From the NCBI RefSeq assembly GCF_014656295.1, contig NZ_BNCD01000005.1, positions 62,001 to 126,000 on the forward strand: DNA of 64,000 nucleotides, given 5' to 3'. Shown here in pieces: positions 52,761 through 60,763 of this stretch (positions are counted from its first letter, which is position 1; the number at the start of each line of letters is the position of its first letter). This DNA comes from Streptomyces sulfonofaciens (GTDB lineage: Bacteria > Actinomycetota > Actinomycetes > Streptomycetales > Streptomycetaceae). Position numbers and translations under genes: made by a program. The notes below the pieces were generated by a model. The model was not told the origin of the DNA and made no database searches. It was given only the letters and a program-made list of their open reading frames with translations.

Positions 52761-54056
52761 ATGGAAGAGCGAGAACAGGGTGCGGAGCCGAGCGGACGGA
52801 CGGCGGACCGGGCCGGGGCCCCGGCCGGGGAGGCTGCCGGGCCCGGCCGGGCGAACGCGGCCGACGGGTCCACCGGGCCAGGCCCGCGGGACGGGGCCGG
52901 CGGCGCGCCGGCCGACGGGCCCGCGGGGGCCGGTGCGCCGCTCGCCGGGTTCACCGTCGGGGTGACCGCGGCCCGCCGGGCGGAGGAGCTGGGGGCGCTG
53001 CTGCACCGCCGCGGCGCCGCCGTGCTGCACGCCCCCGCCCTGCGGATCGTGCCGCTCGCCGACGACAGCGAACTGCTCGCCGCCACCGAGGAGCTCATCG
53101 ACCGCGGCGCGGACGTGGTCGTCGCCACCACCGCGATCGGCTTCCGCGGCTGGGTGGAGGCGGCGGACGGCTGGGGCCTCGGCGAGGCGCTGCTCGCCCG
53201 GCTGCGTGGGATGGAACTGCTGGCCCGCGGGCCCAAGGTCAAGGGTGCGGTCCGGGCCGCGGGCCTGACCGAGGAGTGGTCGCCGTCGTCCGAGTCGATG
53301 GCCGAGGTGCTCGACCGGCTCCTCGACCAGGGCGTCGAGGGCCGGCGGATCGCCGTCCAACTGCACGGTGAGCCGCTGCCCGGCTTCGTCGAGTCGCTGC
53401 GGGCCGGGGGAGCGGAGGTCATCGGCGTGCCGGTGTACCGGTGGATGCCGCCCGCCGACCTCGGACCCGTCGACCGGCTGCTGGACGCGGCGGTGGCCCG
53501 CGGTGTCGACGCGCTGACCTTCACCAGCGCGCCCGCCGCCGCGTCGCTGCTGCGCAGGGCGGAGGAGCGCGGCATGCTGCCGGCCCTGCTGGCCGCGCTG
53601 GGCCACGACGTGCTGGTCGCCTGCGTCGGACCGGTCACCGCGACACCGCTCCAGGCCCACGGTGTGGACACCGTGCAGCCGGACCGCTTCCGGCTCGGCC
53701 CGCTCGTCCAGTTGCTCTGCCAGGAGCTTCCCGGCCGCGCGAGGAGCCTGCCGGTGGCCGGGCACCGCGTGCAGCTCCGGGGCCACGCGGTCGTCGTCGA
53801 CGGTGTCCTGCGGCCCGTGCCGCCCGCCGGGATGTCCCTGCTGCGCGCGCTCGCCCGCCGTCCCGGCTGGGTGGTCTCCCGCGCCGACCTGCTGCGTGCG
53901 CTGCCCGGCACGGGCCGCGACGAACACGCGGTGGAGACCGCCATGGCCCGACTGCGCACCGCCCTCGGCACACCGAGACTCATCCAGACGGTGGTCAAGC
54001 GCGGCTACCGGCTGGCGCTCGACCCGGCCACCGACGCGAAGTACGCGGACGGCTGA
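52761..54056 (+). CDS. nnaR: NnaR, HemD-like regulator of nitrate/nitrite assimilation
   Basis: A 431-residue fusion. The first 45 or so residues are Gly/Ala/Pro-rich. Next comes a uroporphyrinogen-III synthase-like domain (G-F-T-V-G-V-T-A-A-R-R through L-V-A-C-V-G-P-V-T-A). The last 110 residues are an OmpR-type winged helix (S-R-A-D-L-L-R-A-L, T-A-M-A-R-L-R, V-K-R-G-Y-R-L). From memory this is the architecture of NnaR in S. coelicolor, which works with GlnR on nitrate and nitrite genes, and of a mycobacterial protein beside narK. The start is uncertain: an in-frame GTG at 52707 is also possible. As a regulator it need not make haem precursor. Confidence 0.9.
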   Translation: MEEREQGAEPSGRTADRAGAPAGEAAGPGRANAADGSTGPGPRDGAGGAPADGPAGAGAPLAGFTVGVTAARRAEELGALLHRRGAAVLHAPALRIVPLADDSELLAATEELIDRGADVVVATTAIGFRGWVEAADGWGLGEALLARLRGMELLARGPKVKGAVRAAGLTEEWSPSSESMAEVLDRLLDQGVEGRRIAVQLHGEPLPGFVESLRAGGAEVIGVPVYRWMPPADLGPVDRLLDAAVARGVDALTFTSAPAAASLLRRAEERGMLPALLAALGHDVLVACVGPVTATPLQAHGVDTVQPDRFRLGPLVQLLCQELPGRARSLPVAGHRVQLRGHAVVVDGVLRPVPPAGMSLLRALARRPGWVVSRADLLRALPGTGRDEHAVETAMARLRTALGTPRLIQTVVKRGYRLALDPATDAKYADG

Positions 54057-54783
54057 GCCACCCGCGCCCGCTGGTTCCGCGGGCCCACCGCCGCTGATTC
54101 CGCGGGCCCTCCCACCGCTGTTCGGCCGGCCGCCCGCCGCCGGTCGGCGCTCCACCGGCTCCCGGCGGCCGGTCACGATCCGCCGGGAGGGCTCCGCGGG
54201 CGCTGCGGCCAGCCGCGGGTGGGCAGTGGCCGCTCGCCCGGTTCCCCGTGCCGGTGCGGGACGGGCCCGCGGTGGCGGGTGCCACCGTCGGCGGGTGCCA
54301 CCGTCGGCGGGTGCCGCCGTCGGCGGGTGCCGCCGGGGGCGGAACGCGACCGCGGGGCCGGGGTCTGCCGCAGGCGTGTCGTGGCCGCCGGGTGGGTGCG
54401 GTCGGGCGGAACGTGGCTGCGGGGTCGGGGCATGTCACGGGCGCGCCGTGACGCCGGGTGGGTGCGGTCGGGGCGCGACGCGGCCGCGGGGTCGGGGTTT
54501 GCCGCAGGTGCGTCTTGGCCGTCGGGTCGGGTCAAGGCCGGCGCGACGCGGCCGTGGGGCCGGGGCCTCGCGCAGGCGTGCCGTGTGGCCGTCGGCGCTG
54601 CTCTCCGCGTGCCCGGCGGCGTGCGGCCCGGGGCGGGGGCGGGCCGTGCCGAGGCGGCCCGGGGGACGCCCGCGGGTGTCGACACGGCGGTACCCGCGGG
54701 CCGCCGGGGTTCCGGCCGGGCGTTCGGGCGGGCACTGTAGGAGGAGGCCACACACCCGGACCCCCCAAGGCGGTGACAGGCTC
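54057..54783. repeat. Repeat-filled spacer: 4 x 16 bp and 4 x about 66 bp
   Basis: This 727-base spacer has no convincing gene although several frames stay open. Bases 54275-54338 hold four copies of GCGGGTGCCACCGTCG. Bases from about 54341 to 54605 hold four diverged copies of a 65-68-base unit, beginning near 54341, 54408, 54473 and 54541, each with CGCGGGGYCGGGG then GCAGG and GGCCGYCGGGT. Lengths not divisible by three and substitutions without codon bias argue against coding. Confidence 0.75.
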
Positions 54784-55560
54784 ATGGCAGCGGGCGCCCT
54801 CGGCACGGCCTCGGCGACCTCCGGGCTCCGGTTCGACTCCGGGCGGATCAGCCTCGATCTGCTGGCGACCGCACATCCCGACGAACGCCTCGACTCCGTG
54901 GCCCGGCTGCGGATCTGGTGCGCCGTCGAGGGCCTGGTACCAGCGGATCCTGCTGCCACGGCCCCCGGCACCGGCGTCCCGGCCCCGGTGCCGGCCGCCC
55001 GGCTGCCGTGTGCCCCCGCTCCGGACCCGCGGGCACCGGCCCCCGACCCGCAGACGGCGGCTCCCGACCCGCGGGCGCCGTCCCCCGGCGCGCGGGCGCC
55101 GGCCAGGCCCGCCGCGGAGCCCTGCGCCACCGTGCTGCCCGCCGCCGACCCGCTCTGGCTGGCCGCCTTCCGGGAACTGCGCACCCACATCGGCGACCTG
55201 GTCCGTGGCGAGCTGGACGGACGGCCCGCGCCCGGCGCCCTGGAATACGTCAACATGCTGGCCCGCGAGGCGCCGCCCGCGCCCCGCGCGGTACGCGGCG
55301 GGGACGGCCGGCTGGTCCGGGCGCTGCACGCGGACCCGGGTTGCGCGGCACTGCTCGCCCTGCTCGCACGGGACACCGTGGACCTGCTGACCGATCCCGC
55401 AGCCCGGGACCGCCTGCGCCGGTGCGAGGGCGACAACTGCCCGCTGATCTACCTCGACACCTCCCGCGGCCGCCGACGCCGCTGGTGCTCCAGCGAGGTG
55501 TGCGGCAACCGCGAACGCGTCGCCCGGCACCGCCGCCGTGCCGCCGTGCCCCGCGCCTAG
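54784..55560 (+). CDS. CGNR zinc-finger (ABATE-type) protein
   Basis: A 258-residue probable regulator. The C-terminus has C-E-G-D-N-C, then W-C-S-S-E-V-C-G-N-R, the CGNR zinc finger with four Cys and a basic tail R-x-R-H-R-R-R that could touch DNA. The N-terminal half resembles the ABATE ligand-type domain (R-I-S-L-D-L-L-A-T) but is interrupted at about 58-120 by a Pro/Ala-rich insert made of A-P-D-P-R repeats. ATG opens the conserved part. Target and signal unknown; it stands alone before the sigma gene. Confidence 0.83.
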   Translation: MAAGALGTASATSGLRFDSGRISLDLLATAHPDERLDSVARLRIWCAVEGLVPADPAATAPGTGVPAPVPAARLPCAPAPDPRAPAPDPQTAAPDPRAPSPGARAPARPAAEPCATVLPAADPLWLAAFRELRTHIGDLVRGELDGRPAPGALEYVNMLAREAPPAPRAVRGGDGRLVRALHADPGCAALLALLARDTVDLLTDPAARDRLRRCEGDNCPLIYLDTSRGRRRRWCSSEVCGNRERVARHRRRAAVPRA

Positions 55561-55665
55561 GCCCCGGGGCGGAGCTGCGCCCGGGGGCCGCGGCCGGGGG
55601 CAGCCGCGAGGACGGACCCCGGGACCGGACGCGACCCGCAGGACGTGCGGGCGGCGGCGAATCCG

Positions 55666-55834
55666 GTGGGCCTCCATCGTGGACCTTCGCCGCGGGCCTC
55701 CGCCGTGGACCTCCATCGTGGGCCACCACCGTGGGCCTCCACCGTGGACCTCCACCATGGGCCACCACCGTGGACCTCCACCATGGATCTCCACCATGGG
55801 ACTCCGCCGTGGACCTCCACCATGGACTTCGGCC
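55666..55834. repeat. Thirteen tandem 13-bp repeats
   Basis: Thirteen uninterrupted units of GTGGACCTCCACC with variants starting ATGG, GTGGG or ending CGCC. The core GTGGA/TCCAC is self-complementary, so units can pair with each other in either strand. The length is not a multiple of three and the array lies between the CGNR stop and the sigma-factor promoter region, so it is not coding. Nothing else is seen in this 455-base spacer except the sigma promoter candidate. Confidence 0.93.
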
Positions 55835-55944
55835 CTGAAGCTCCTGACACGAGGGCAATTCCGGCCGTGAATCCCTCATCAACCCGTACGAACCACCATG
55901 TATCACCGAATGAGGCCGATCGTGGCCGACCGGTGCCGAATGGT

Positions 55945-55973
55945 GGTGAACAGGTGCCTGCTCCGATGCGTAT
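55945..55973 (+). promoter_or_regulatory. Candidate ECF-type promoter of the sigma operon
   Basis: GGTGAAC and CGTAT are separated by 17 bases, like GAAC/CGT-type promoters read by ECF sigma factors. A transcript would start about 35 bases before the sigma GTG. Autoregulation by the encoded sigma factor is the inference. Confidence 0.4.
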
Positions 55974-56015
55974 GGAGCGGTGAGATCCCAGGGCGGGAGG
56001 ACACCGGAGGTTGGC

Positions 56016-56738
56016 GTGCGCAAAAATCTGGTCGTGGCCGATGAACGCCCGCAGACCCCACCGACCCCACCGACCCCGCCACCCGCGGCCGGTCCCTCCG
56101 GCCTGCCCGGGCCGGCGGGCCCGCCGGGGCCGCCCGGTCCCGCCGCAGGCCGGGACGCGGCCCGTGTGCCCGGCCCCGCCCGCCCGCCGGACCCGGGCGG
56201 GTGGCCGGGCGGTGTCCCGCGGCCGGCCGAGGGCCCGGACGAGGAGCTGATGCGCGCCCTGTACGAGGAGCACGCGGGCCCGCTGCTCGGGTACGTGCTC
56301 AGACTGGTCGCGGGTGACCGCCAGCGCGCCGAGGACGTCGTCCAGGAGACCCTGATCAGGGCCTGGAAGCACGCCGGCCACCTGCACCGGGCCACCGGCT
56401 CGGTGCGTCCCTGGCTGGTGACCGTCGCCCGGCGCATCGTCATCGACGGGCACCGCAGCCGCCAGGCGCGCCCCCAGGAGGTCGACCCGTCGCCGCTCGA
56501 CGCGATGCCGGCGGCCGACGAGATCGACAGGGCCCTGTGGCTGATGACACTCTCGGACGCGCTCGGCGACCTCACCGCCGCGCACCGGGAGGTTCTCGTC
56601 GAGACGTATTTCAAGGGGCGTACCGTCAACGAGGCGGCCGAGGCGCTCGGCATCCCCGGCGGTACCGTCCGCTCGCGGGTGTTCTACGCGCTGCGTTCGC
56701 TGAAGCTTGCGCTGGAGGAGCGGGGGGTGACGTCATGA
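56016..56738 (+). CDS. sigU: ECF RNA polymerase sigma factor, SigU
   Basis: A 240-residue group 4 sigma factor. A Pro/Gly-rich lead of about 65 residues precedes region 2 (E-E-H-A-G-P-L-L-G-Y, A-E-D-V-V-Q-E-T-L-I-R-A-W), and region 4 follows (E-V-L-V-E-T-Y-F-K-G-R-T, then G-I-P-G-G-T-V-R-S-R-V). GTG is chosen for GGAGG 5 bases before it. It overlaps the anti-sigma gene by ATGA. The name rests on remembered S. coelicolor gene order, where sigU and its anti-sigma gene precede a helicase gene; the family itself is certain. In S. coelicolor uncontrolled SigU is reported to disturb development and secretion. Confidence 0.88.
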   Translation: MRKNLVVADERPQTPPTPPTPPPAAGPSGLPGPAGPPGPPGPAAGRDAARVPGPARPPDPGGWPGGVPRPAEGPDEELMRALYEEHAGPLLGYVLRLVAGDRQRAEDVVQETLIRAWKHAGHLHRATGSVRPWLVTVARRIVIDGHRSRQARPQEVDPSPLDAMPAADEIDRALWLMTLSDALGDLTAAHREVLVETYFKGRTVNEAAEALGIPGGTVRSRVFYALRSLKLALEERGVTS

Positions 56739-57631
56739 CCGCACACGGACCTGGTGACCCGCGCGTCTCCCCGTTCATGGACGACGACGTGCACGAGACG
56801 GTCGGGGCCTACGCCCTCGGGCTGCTCGAGCCCGCGGAGGCCACCGCGTTCGAGGAGCACCTGGCGGGCTGCGAGCGGTGCGCCGAGCAGCTCGACGAAC
56901 TGATCGGCATGGGCCCGGTGCTCGCGGCCCTCGCCGGACTGCCCGGCCCCGCCGACGAGTCCGGTGCCCCTGCTCCGGCCCCCGCCGCCCCGGCCCGCCC
57001 CACCACCCGGCAGGCACCTCCCGGCGCACCCCCGGTGCCCGCCTCCGGCGCCGTCCCCCTGCTCCCCGTCACCCCGGGCCCGCAGCTCGCCGACCGGCTG
57101 TTCGCGGACGTGGCGGCGCACCGTGCGCGGCGGCGCAGGCGCGCCGGGTTCCTGGTGGCCGCGGCGGCGGCGCTGATCGTCGCCGGTCCGGTTGCCGTGG
57201 CCGGCCTGGGCGGTGGCGGCGGCAGCGCGCAGCAGCCGCCCTCCGCCGGCGCGGCCGGCGCGTCAGACGCCGACCTGCGGCAGATGCCCGAGCGGGTGCA
57301 CGCCACCGACGCCGCCACGAACGTCAGTGCCACCCTCGGCCTCGCGGACACGCCGTGGGGCACCGACACCGTGCTGGAGCTGCGCAACCTCAAGGGCCCG
57401 CTGACCTGCTCGCTGACCGCGGTCGGAACCGACGGCACCCGGCAGACAGTGACGTCCTGGTCCGTGCCGTCCTTCGGCTACGGCCTGCCGGGCAGCAGCT
57501 ACCCGGCCGCCAAGCACCCGCTGTACGTGCGGGGCAGTGCCGCCCTCGACCTCGACGACATCGACCACTTCGAGGTGGCGACCCTGGACGGCAGGCACCT
57601 GGTGACCGTGGACGCGCCGGACGCCACCTGA
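56735..57631 (+). CDS. rsuA: Transmembrane zinc-associated anti-sigma factor
   Basis: A 298-residue protein. The N-terminal anti-sigma domain has H-L-A-G-C-E-R-C, the H-x3-C-x2-C zinc motif, after the helix Y-A-L-G-L-L-E-P-A-E. A Pro/Ala linker leads to one membrane segment at about 133-153 and an outside domain of about 145 residues of the anti-sigma-K type (T-L-G-L-A, L-E-L-R-N-L-K-G). The ATG overlaps the sigma stop, so the two are made in step. It should hold SigU at the membrane until an envelope signal triggers release. Name by remembered gene order. Confidence 0.9.
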   Translation: MTAHGPGDPRVSPFMDDDVHETVGAYALGLLEPAEATAFEEHLAGCERCAEQLDELIGMGPVLAALAGLPGPADESGAPAPAPAAPARPTTRQAPPGAPPVPASGAVPLLPVTPGPQLADRLFADVAAHRARRRRRAGFLVAAAAALIVAGPVAVAGLGGGGGSAQQPPSAGAAGASDADLRQMPERVHATDAATNVSATLGLADTPWGTDTVLELRNLKGPLTCSLTAVGTDGTRQTVTSWSVPSFGYGLPGSSYPAAKHPLYVRGSAALDLDDIDHFEVATLDGRHLVTVDAPDAT

Positions 57632-57665
57632 CGGCCGCGGCCCCGCCCGGGCGGGGCCGCGGCCG
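57632..57665. terminator. 34-base perfect palindrome after the anti-sigma gene
   Basis: A perfect GC palindrome starts directly after the anti-sigma stop codon and can form a hairpin of about 14 bp. It separates the sigma operon from the helicase gene. Confidence 0.7.
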
Positions 57666-57745
57666 GTCCCGGGCGGGCGGGTGCGCACTCCGGCTCCCTT
57701 TCGCGTACGGTGGACGGCTGCCCAGCACGTCAGAAGGGGGTTTCG

Positions 57746-60169
57746 GTGGCCGCGCAGGAAGCCGTCGATCCATCCGTCGCATCACCCGCGGAGCCGGACG
57801 CCGCGCCCGCCCGCTCCCATGGCGGCCCGCCCGGTGCCGCCGAGCCGCGGGCCGGCGCGCCCGACTCGGTGCGCGAGGCCGAGATCGCCGTCGAGCAGCG
57901 GCACCTGGACCGCGTCTACCGACGCCTCGGCGAGAAGATCGACGAGGCGGAGTTCCTGATGCGGGACGCCGCCGCGCGCGGCCAGGTGGGGACTCCGGGC
58001 GCACTGGCCGAGCGGGACGCGCAGGTGTTCCGCGCCGGCGTCCACCTGAACCGGCTGAACAGCGAGTTCGAGGACTTCCTGTTCGGCAGGGTCGACCTGC
58101 TGCCCGGCAAGGACGGCAAGAAGGGCCCGGACGGCGCCTACACGGCCCTGGAGCCCGCGGACGGCGCGGTGCGCACCGAGGAGGGGCCCTCGGGCGCCCG
58201 CTCGTACGCGGACATCGCCGAGACCCTGCACATCGGCCGGATGGGCGTGCTCGACGCCGACTACACGCCGCTCGTCATCGACTGGCGCGCCCCGGCGGCC
58301 GCCCCCTTCTACCGCGCCACGCCGGTCGACCCCGGCCGGGTGGTGCGCCGCCGGGTGATCCGCTCCAAGGGCCGCCGGGTGCTCGGTGTGGAGGACGACC
58401 TGATGCGGCCCGAGCTGACCGCCTACGACCCGACGGGGCGCGAGCTGCCGGTGGTCGGCGACGGCGCCCTGATGGCCGCACTGGGCCGGGCCAGGGGCCA
58501 CACCATGCACGACATCGTGGCCTCCATCCAGGCGGAGCAGGACCAGGTGATCCGCGCCCCCGCCGCCTCGGTCACGCAGGTGGAGGGCGGCCCCGGCACG
58601 GGGAAGACGGCGGTGGCGCTGCACCGGGCCGCCTACCTGCTCTACCAGGACCGGCGCCGCTACGCGGGCGGCATCCTCGTCGTCTCGCCGACGCCGCTGC
58701 TCGTCGCCTACACGGAGGGCGTGCTCCCCTCGCTCGGCGAGGAGGGGCAGGTGGCGATCCGGGCGGTCGGCTCGCTGCACGACGGCGCCGGTGTCGAGGC
58801 GACCCTCTACGACACCCCCGCGGTGGCCCGCGTCAAGGGCTCCAGCCGCATGCTGAAGGTGCTGCGCAAGGCGGCGCGGGGCGCGCTGGACCTGCATCCG
58901 GACGGCACCCCCACCCGGTTGCGGGTGGTCGCCTTCGGGCGCCGTCTGGAGCTGGAGGCCGCCGAGCTCGCCGGGATCCGCCGCACCGCCCTCGGCGGCA
59001 CGGCGCCCGTGAACCTCCTGCGTCCGCGCGCCCGCCGCCTGCTCCTGGACGCCCTGTGGGCGAAGTCCGGCTCCGCCGGCCGGCACGACGACCCCGAACT
59101 CGCCGCCGAACTGCGGTCCTCCTTCGACGAGGACGTCAGCGCGGAGGACTCCTTCCTCGCCTTCCTGGACGCGTGGTGGCCCGAGCTCACCCCGCGCGGC
59201 GTGCTGGCCGCGATGGCCGACGAGAAGCGCCTGAGCCGCTTCTCGCGCCGGGTCCTGAACCAGGGGGAGGTGCGCAGGACGGCCCGCTCCCTGGCCCGCG
59301 ACGGCCACTCCGTCCACGACGTGGCCCTGCTCGACGAGCTCCAGGCCATCCTCGGCACCCCGGCACGCCCCGCGCGCTCCCGCGACCTCGACCCGCTCGA
59401 CCAGCTCAGCGGTCTTGAGGAGCTGATGCCGACCGGCTGGTCGAACGGTGAGAGCAGGCGCGAGCGCGCCGAGCGCCTCGCCCGGGAGCGCACCGAGTAC
59501 GCCCACGTCATCGTCGACGAGGCGCAGGACGTCACGCCGATGCAGTGGCGCATGATCGGCCGGCGCGGCCGGCACGCCACGTGGACGATCGTGGGCGATC
59601 CGGCGCAGTCGTCCTGGTCCGACCCGGACGAGGCCGCCGAGGCCCGCGACGAGGCCCTCGGCAGCCGCCCGCGGCGCCGCTTCACGCTCACCGTCAACTA
59701 CCGCAACCCCGCGGAGATCGCCGAGCTGGCGGCGAAGGTGCTCGCGCTCGCCATGCCGGGCACCCCGGCGCCGTCCGCGGTGCGTGCCACCGGTGTGCGG
59801 CCCCGCTTCGCGGTGGCCGCCGCCGGCGGGCGGGGCCTCGCCGCCACCGTGCGCGAGGAGGCCGCCCGGCTGCTGGGCGAGGTGGACGGCACCGTCGGCG
59901 TGGTGGCCGCGATGCACCGCAGGCAGGATGTGGCGCGCTGGCTGGCGGGCCTCGGCGACCGTGTGGTGGCCCTGGGCAGCCTGGAGGCCAAGGGGCTGGA
60001 GTACGACGCCACGGTGGTCGTCTCACCCGCCGAGATCGCCGACGAGGGCCCCGCGGGGCTGCGGGTGCTGTACGTGGCACTGACCCGTGCCACCCAGCAG
60101 CTCACCGTGGTGGCCACCGAGCGTGACGAGCCGGACGAGGACGGTGTTCCCGACCTGCTCAGGGACTGA
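57746..60169 (+). CDS. helD: HelD-type superfamily 1 helicase, RNA polymerase-associated
   Basis: An 807-residue UvrD/HelD-like ATPase. Residues about 35-90 form an antiparallel coiled coil (V-R-E-A-E-I-A-V-E-Q-R-H-L) typical of HelD, which enters the RNA polymerase channels. Walker A G-G-P-G-T-G-K-T lies near 283, the D-E-A-Q-D Walker B near 587, and late helicase motifs G-D-P-A-Q-S-S-W and V-A-L-T-R-A-T are intact. HelD proteins release RNA polymerase from nucleic acid; the Streptomyces paralogue HelR protects from rifamycins. GTG is preceded by AAGGGGG. No rifamycin-associated promoter element was recognised upstream. A DNA-helicase role in repair is the alternative. Confidence 0.86.
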   Translation: MAAQEAVDPSVASPAEPDAAPARSHGGPPGAAEPRAGAPDSVREAEIAVEQRHLDRVYRRLGEKIDEAEFLMRDAAARGQVGTPGALAERDAQVFRAGVHLNRLNSEFEDFLFGRVDLLPGKDGKKGPDGAYTALEPADGAVRTEEGPSGARSYADIAETLHIGRMGVLDADYTPLVIDWRAPAAAPFYRATPVDPGRVVRRRVIRSKGRRVLGVEDDLMRPELTAYDPTGRELPVVGDGALMAALGRARGHTMHDIVASIQAEQDQVIRAPAASVTQVEGGPGTGKTAVALHRAAYLLYQDRRRYAGGILVVSPTPLLVAYTEGVLPSLGEEGQVAIRAVGSLHDGAGVEATLYDTPAVARVKGSSRMLKVLRKAARGALDLHPDGTPTRLRVVAFGRRLELEAAELAGIRRTALGGTAPVNLLRPRARRLLLDALWAKSGSAGRHDDPELAAELRSSFDEDVSAEDSFLAFLDAWWPELTPRGVLAAMADEKRLSRFSRRVLNQGEVRRTARSLARDGHSVHDVALLDELQAILGTPARPARSRDLDPLDQLSGLEELMPTGWSNGESRRERAERLARERTEYAHVIVDEAQDVTPMQWRMIGRRGRHATWTIVGDPAQSSWSDPDEAAEARDEALGSRPRRRFTLTVNYRNPAEIAELAAKVLALAMPGTPAPSAVRATGVRPRFAVAAAGGRGLAATVREEAARLLGEVDGTVGVVAAMHRRQDVARWLAGLGDRVVALGSLEAKGLEYDATVVVSPAEIADEGPAGLRVLYVALTRATQQLTVVATERDEPDEDGVPDLLRD

Positions 60170-60297
60170 CGGCAGACGGTGCGGGGAGGTGCCCGGCGGT
60201 GGCGTTCCGGGTGCGTCCCGGCTGCGTCCCGGCGGGCGCCCCGGGGGCGGCACCCGGCCGGTGACACACTTTCGTACGCCGATTCGCCGAGGCGGAA

Positions 60298-60325
60298 TTG
60301 CCGTACGGGGATCGTTTGTTACCTT
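60298..60325 (+). promoter_or_regulatory. Candidate promoter of the small RNA
   Basis: TTGCCG and TACCTT are 16 bases apart. Transcription would begin at about 60331, exactly at the first base of the long closing helix of the proposed RNA. Confidence 0.45.
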
Positions 60326-60330
60326 GGATA

Positions 60331-60470
60331 TGGCACCGGCTCGATCCAAGCCCCCGGGCCCAACCTTCGTCGCTTCGAGCGACCACTTGCCGCGAGGCGA
60401 GCATGGCGGGTCGGTGCCACCACACTGCACAAGGAGAGGCCCGCGCCACCCGGTGGCGCGGGCCTCTTCG
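60331..60470 (+). ncRNA. Structured small RNA candidate with intrinsic terminator
   Basis: Bases 60331-60343 pair with 60407-60419 over 13 bp (two G-U pairs). Inside are two perfect hairpins: GTCGCT/AGCGAC with loop TCG at 60369-60383, and CTTGCC/GGCGAG (one G-U) with the GNRA loop GCGA at 60386-60401. A C-rich strand (60351-60366) is left single and could form a tertiary contact. A 14-bp GC terminator hairpin follows at 60436-60466, then TTCGTGTTCC. A promoter is placed at the correct distance. I recall a sequencing-detected RNA named scr2952 at the matching place in S. coelicolor, but cannot check. It lies about 300 bases before the malic enzyme, so a riboswitch-type leader is the alternative. 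Confidence 0.55.
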
Positions 60471-60763
60471 TGTTCCGTTCGCCTCCTGGCGGGCCTTCCT
60501 GTTCCCCCTGCGCGGCACACCGGATACCTTGCGCTGCACACTGGATTTCGCCACGGAGTCTTCGTTCTCGTATGGTGGAATCCGTGTTCCGAAGTCCGGC
60601 AAACAGTACGGGAACACCATGTGTGCCATCCAGGGCCGGGTACCACATACCCGGCGGTAGGTGCGACTATCGGATGGCGCTCCTCGTGACGTCCGCACAT
60701 CACGGGACACCCACATCACGGGCCGCGCGCACGCGACACAAGGGAAAGCAGAGGAAGTCGGCC

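Larger units (their letters stand above)
60170..60763. other. Long spacer between helicase and malic enzyme genes
   Basis: No protein gene is supported in these 594 bases. Contents: the candidate small RNA and its terminator (60331-60470); 7-bp complementary arms at 60584-60590 and 60611-60617, which compete with another pairing (60572-60577 with 60615-60620); and two exact CACATCACGGG copies at 60696 and 60712, one and a half helical turns apart, 42 bases before the malic enzyme start, which may bind a regulator. Confidence 0.6.

Noticed and set aside
54219..54740. Open frames through the 16-bp and 66-bp repeat zone
   Set aside because: Three frames stay open equally, repeat lengths break the frame, and no ribosome site or known domain is seen.
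55666..55834. CRISPR array
   Set aside because: The 13-bp units are directly adjacent with no spacers, and no cas genes are in the window.
57710..57745. An upstream in-frame start for the helicase gene at 57710
   Set aside because: The GTG at 57746 has a much better ribosome site and the extra residues are not part of the coiled-coil domain.
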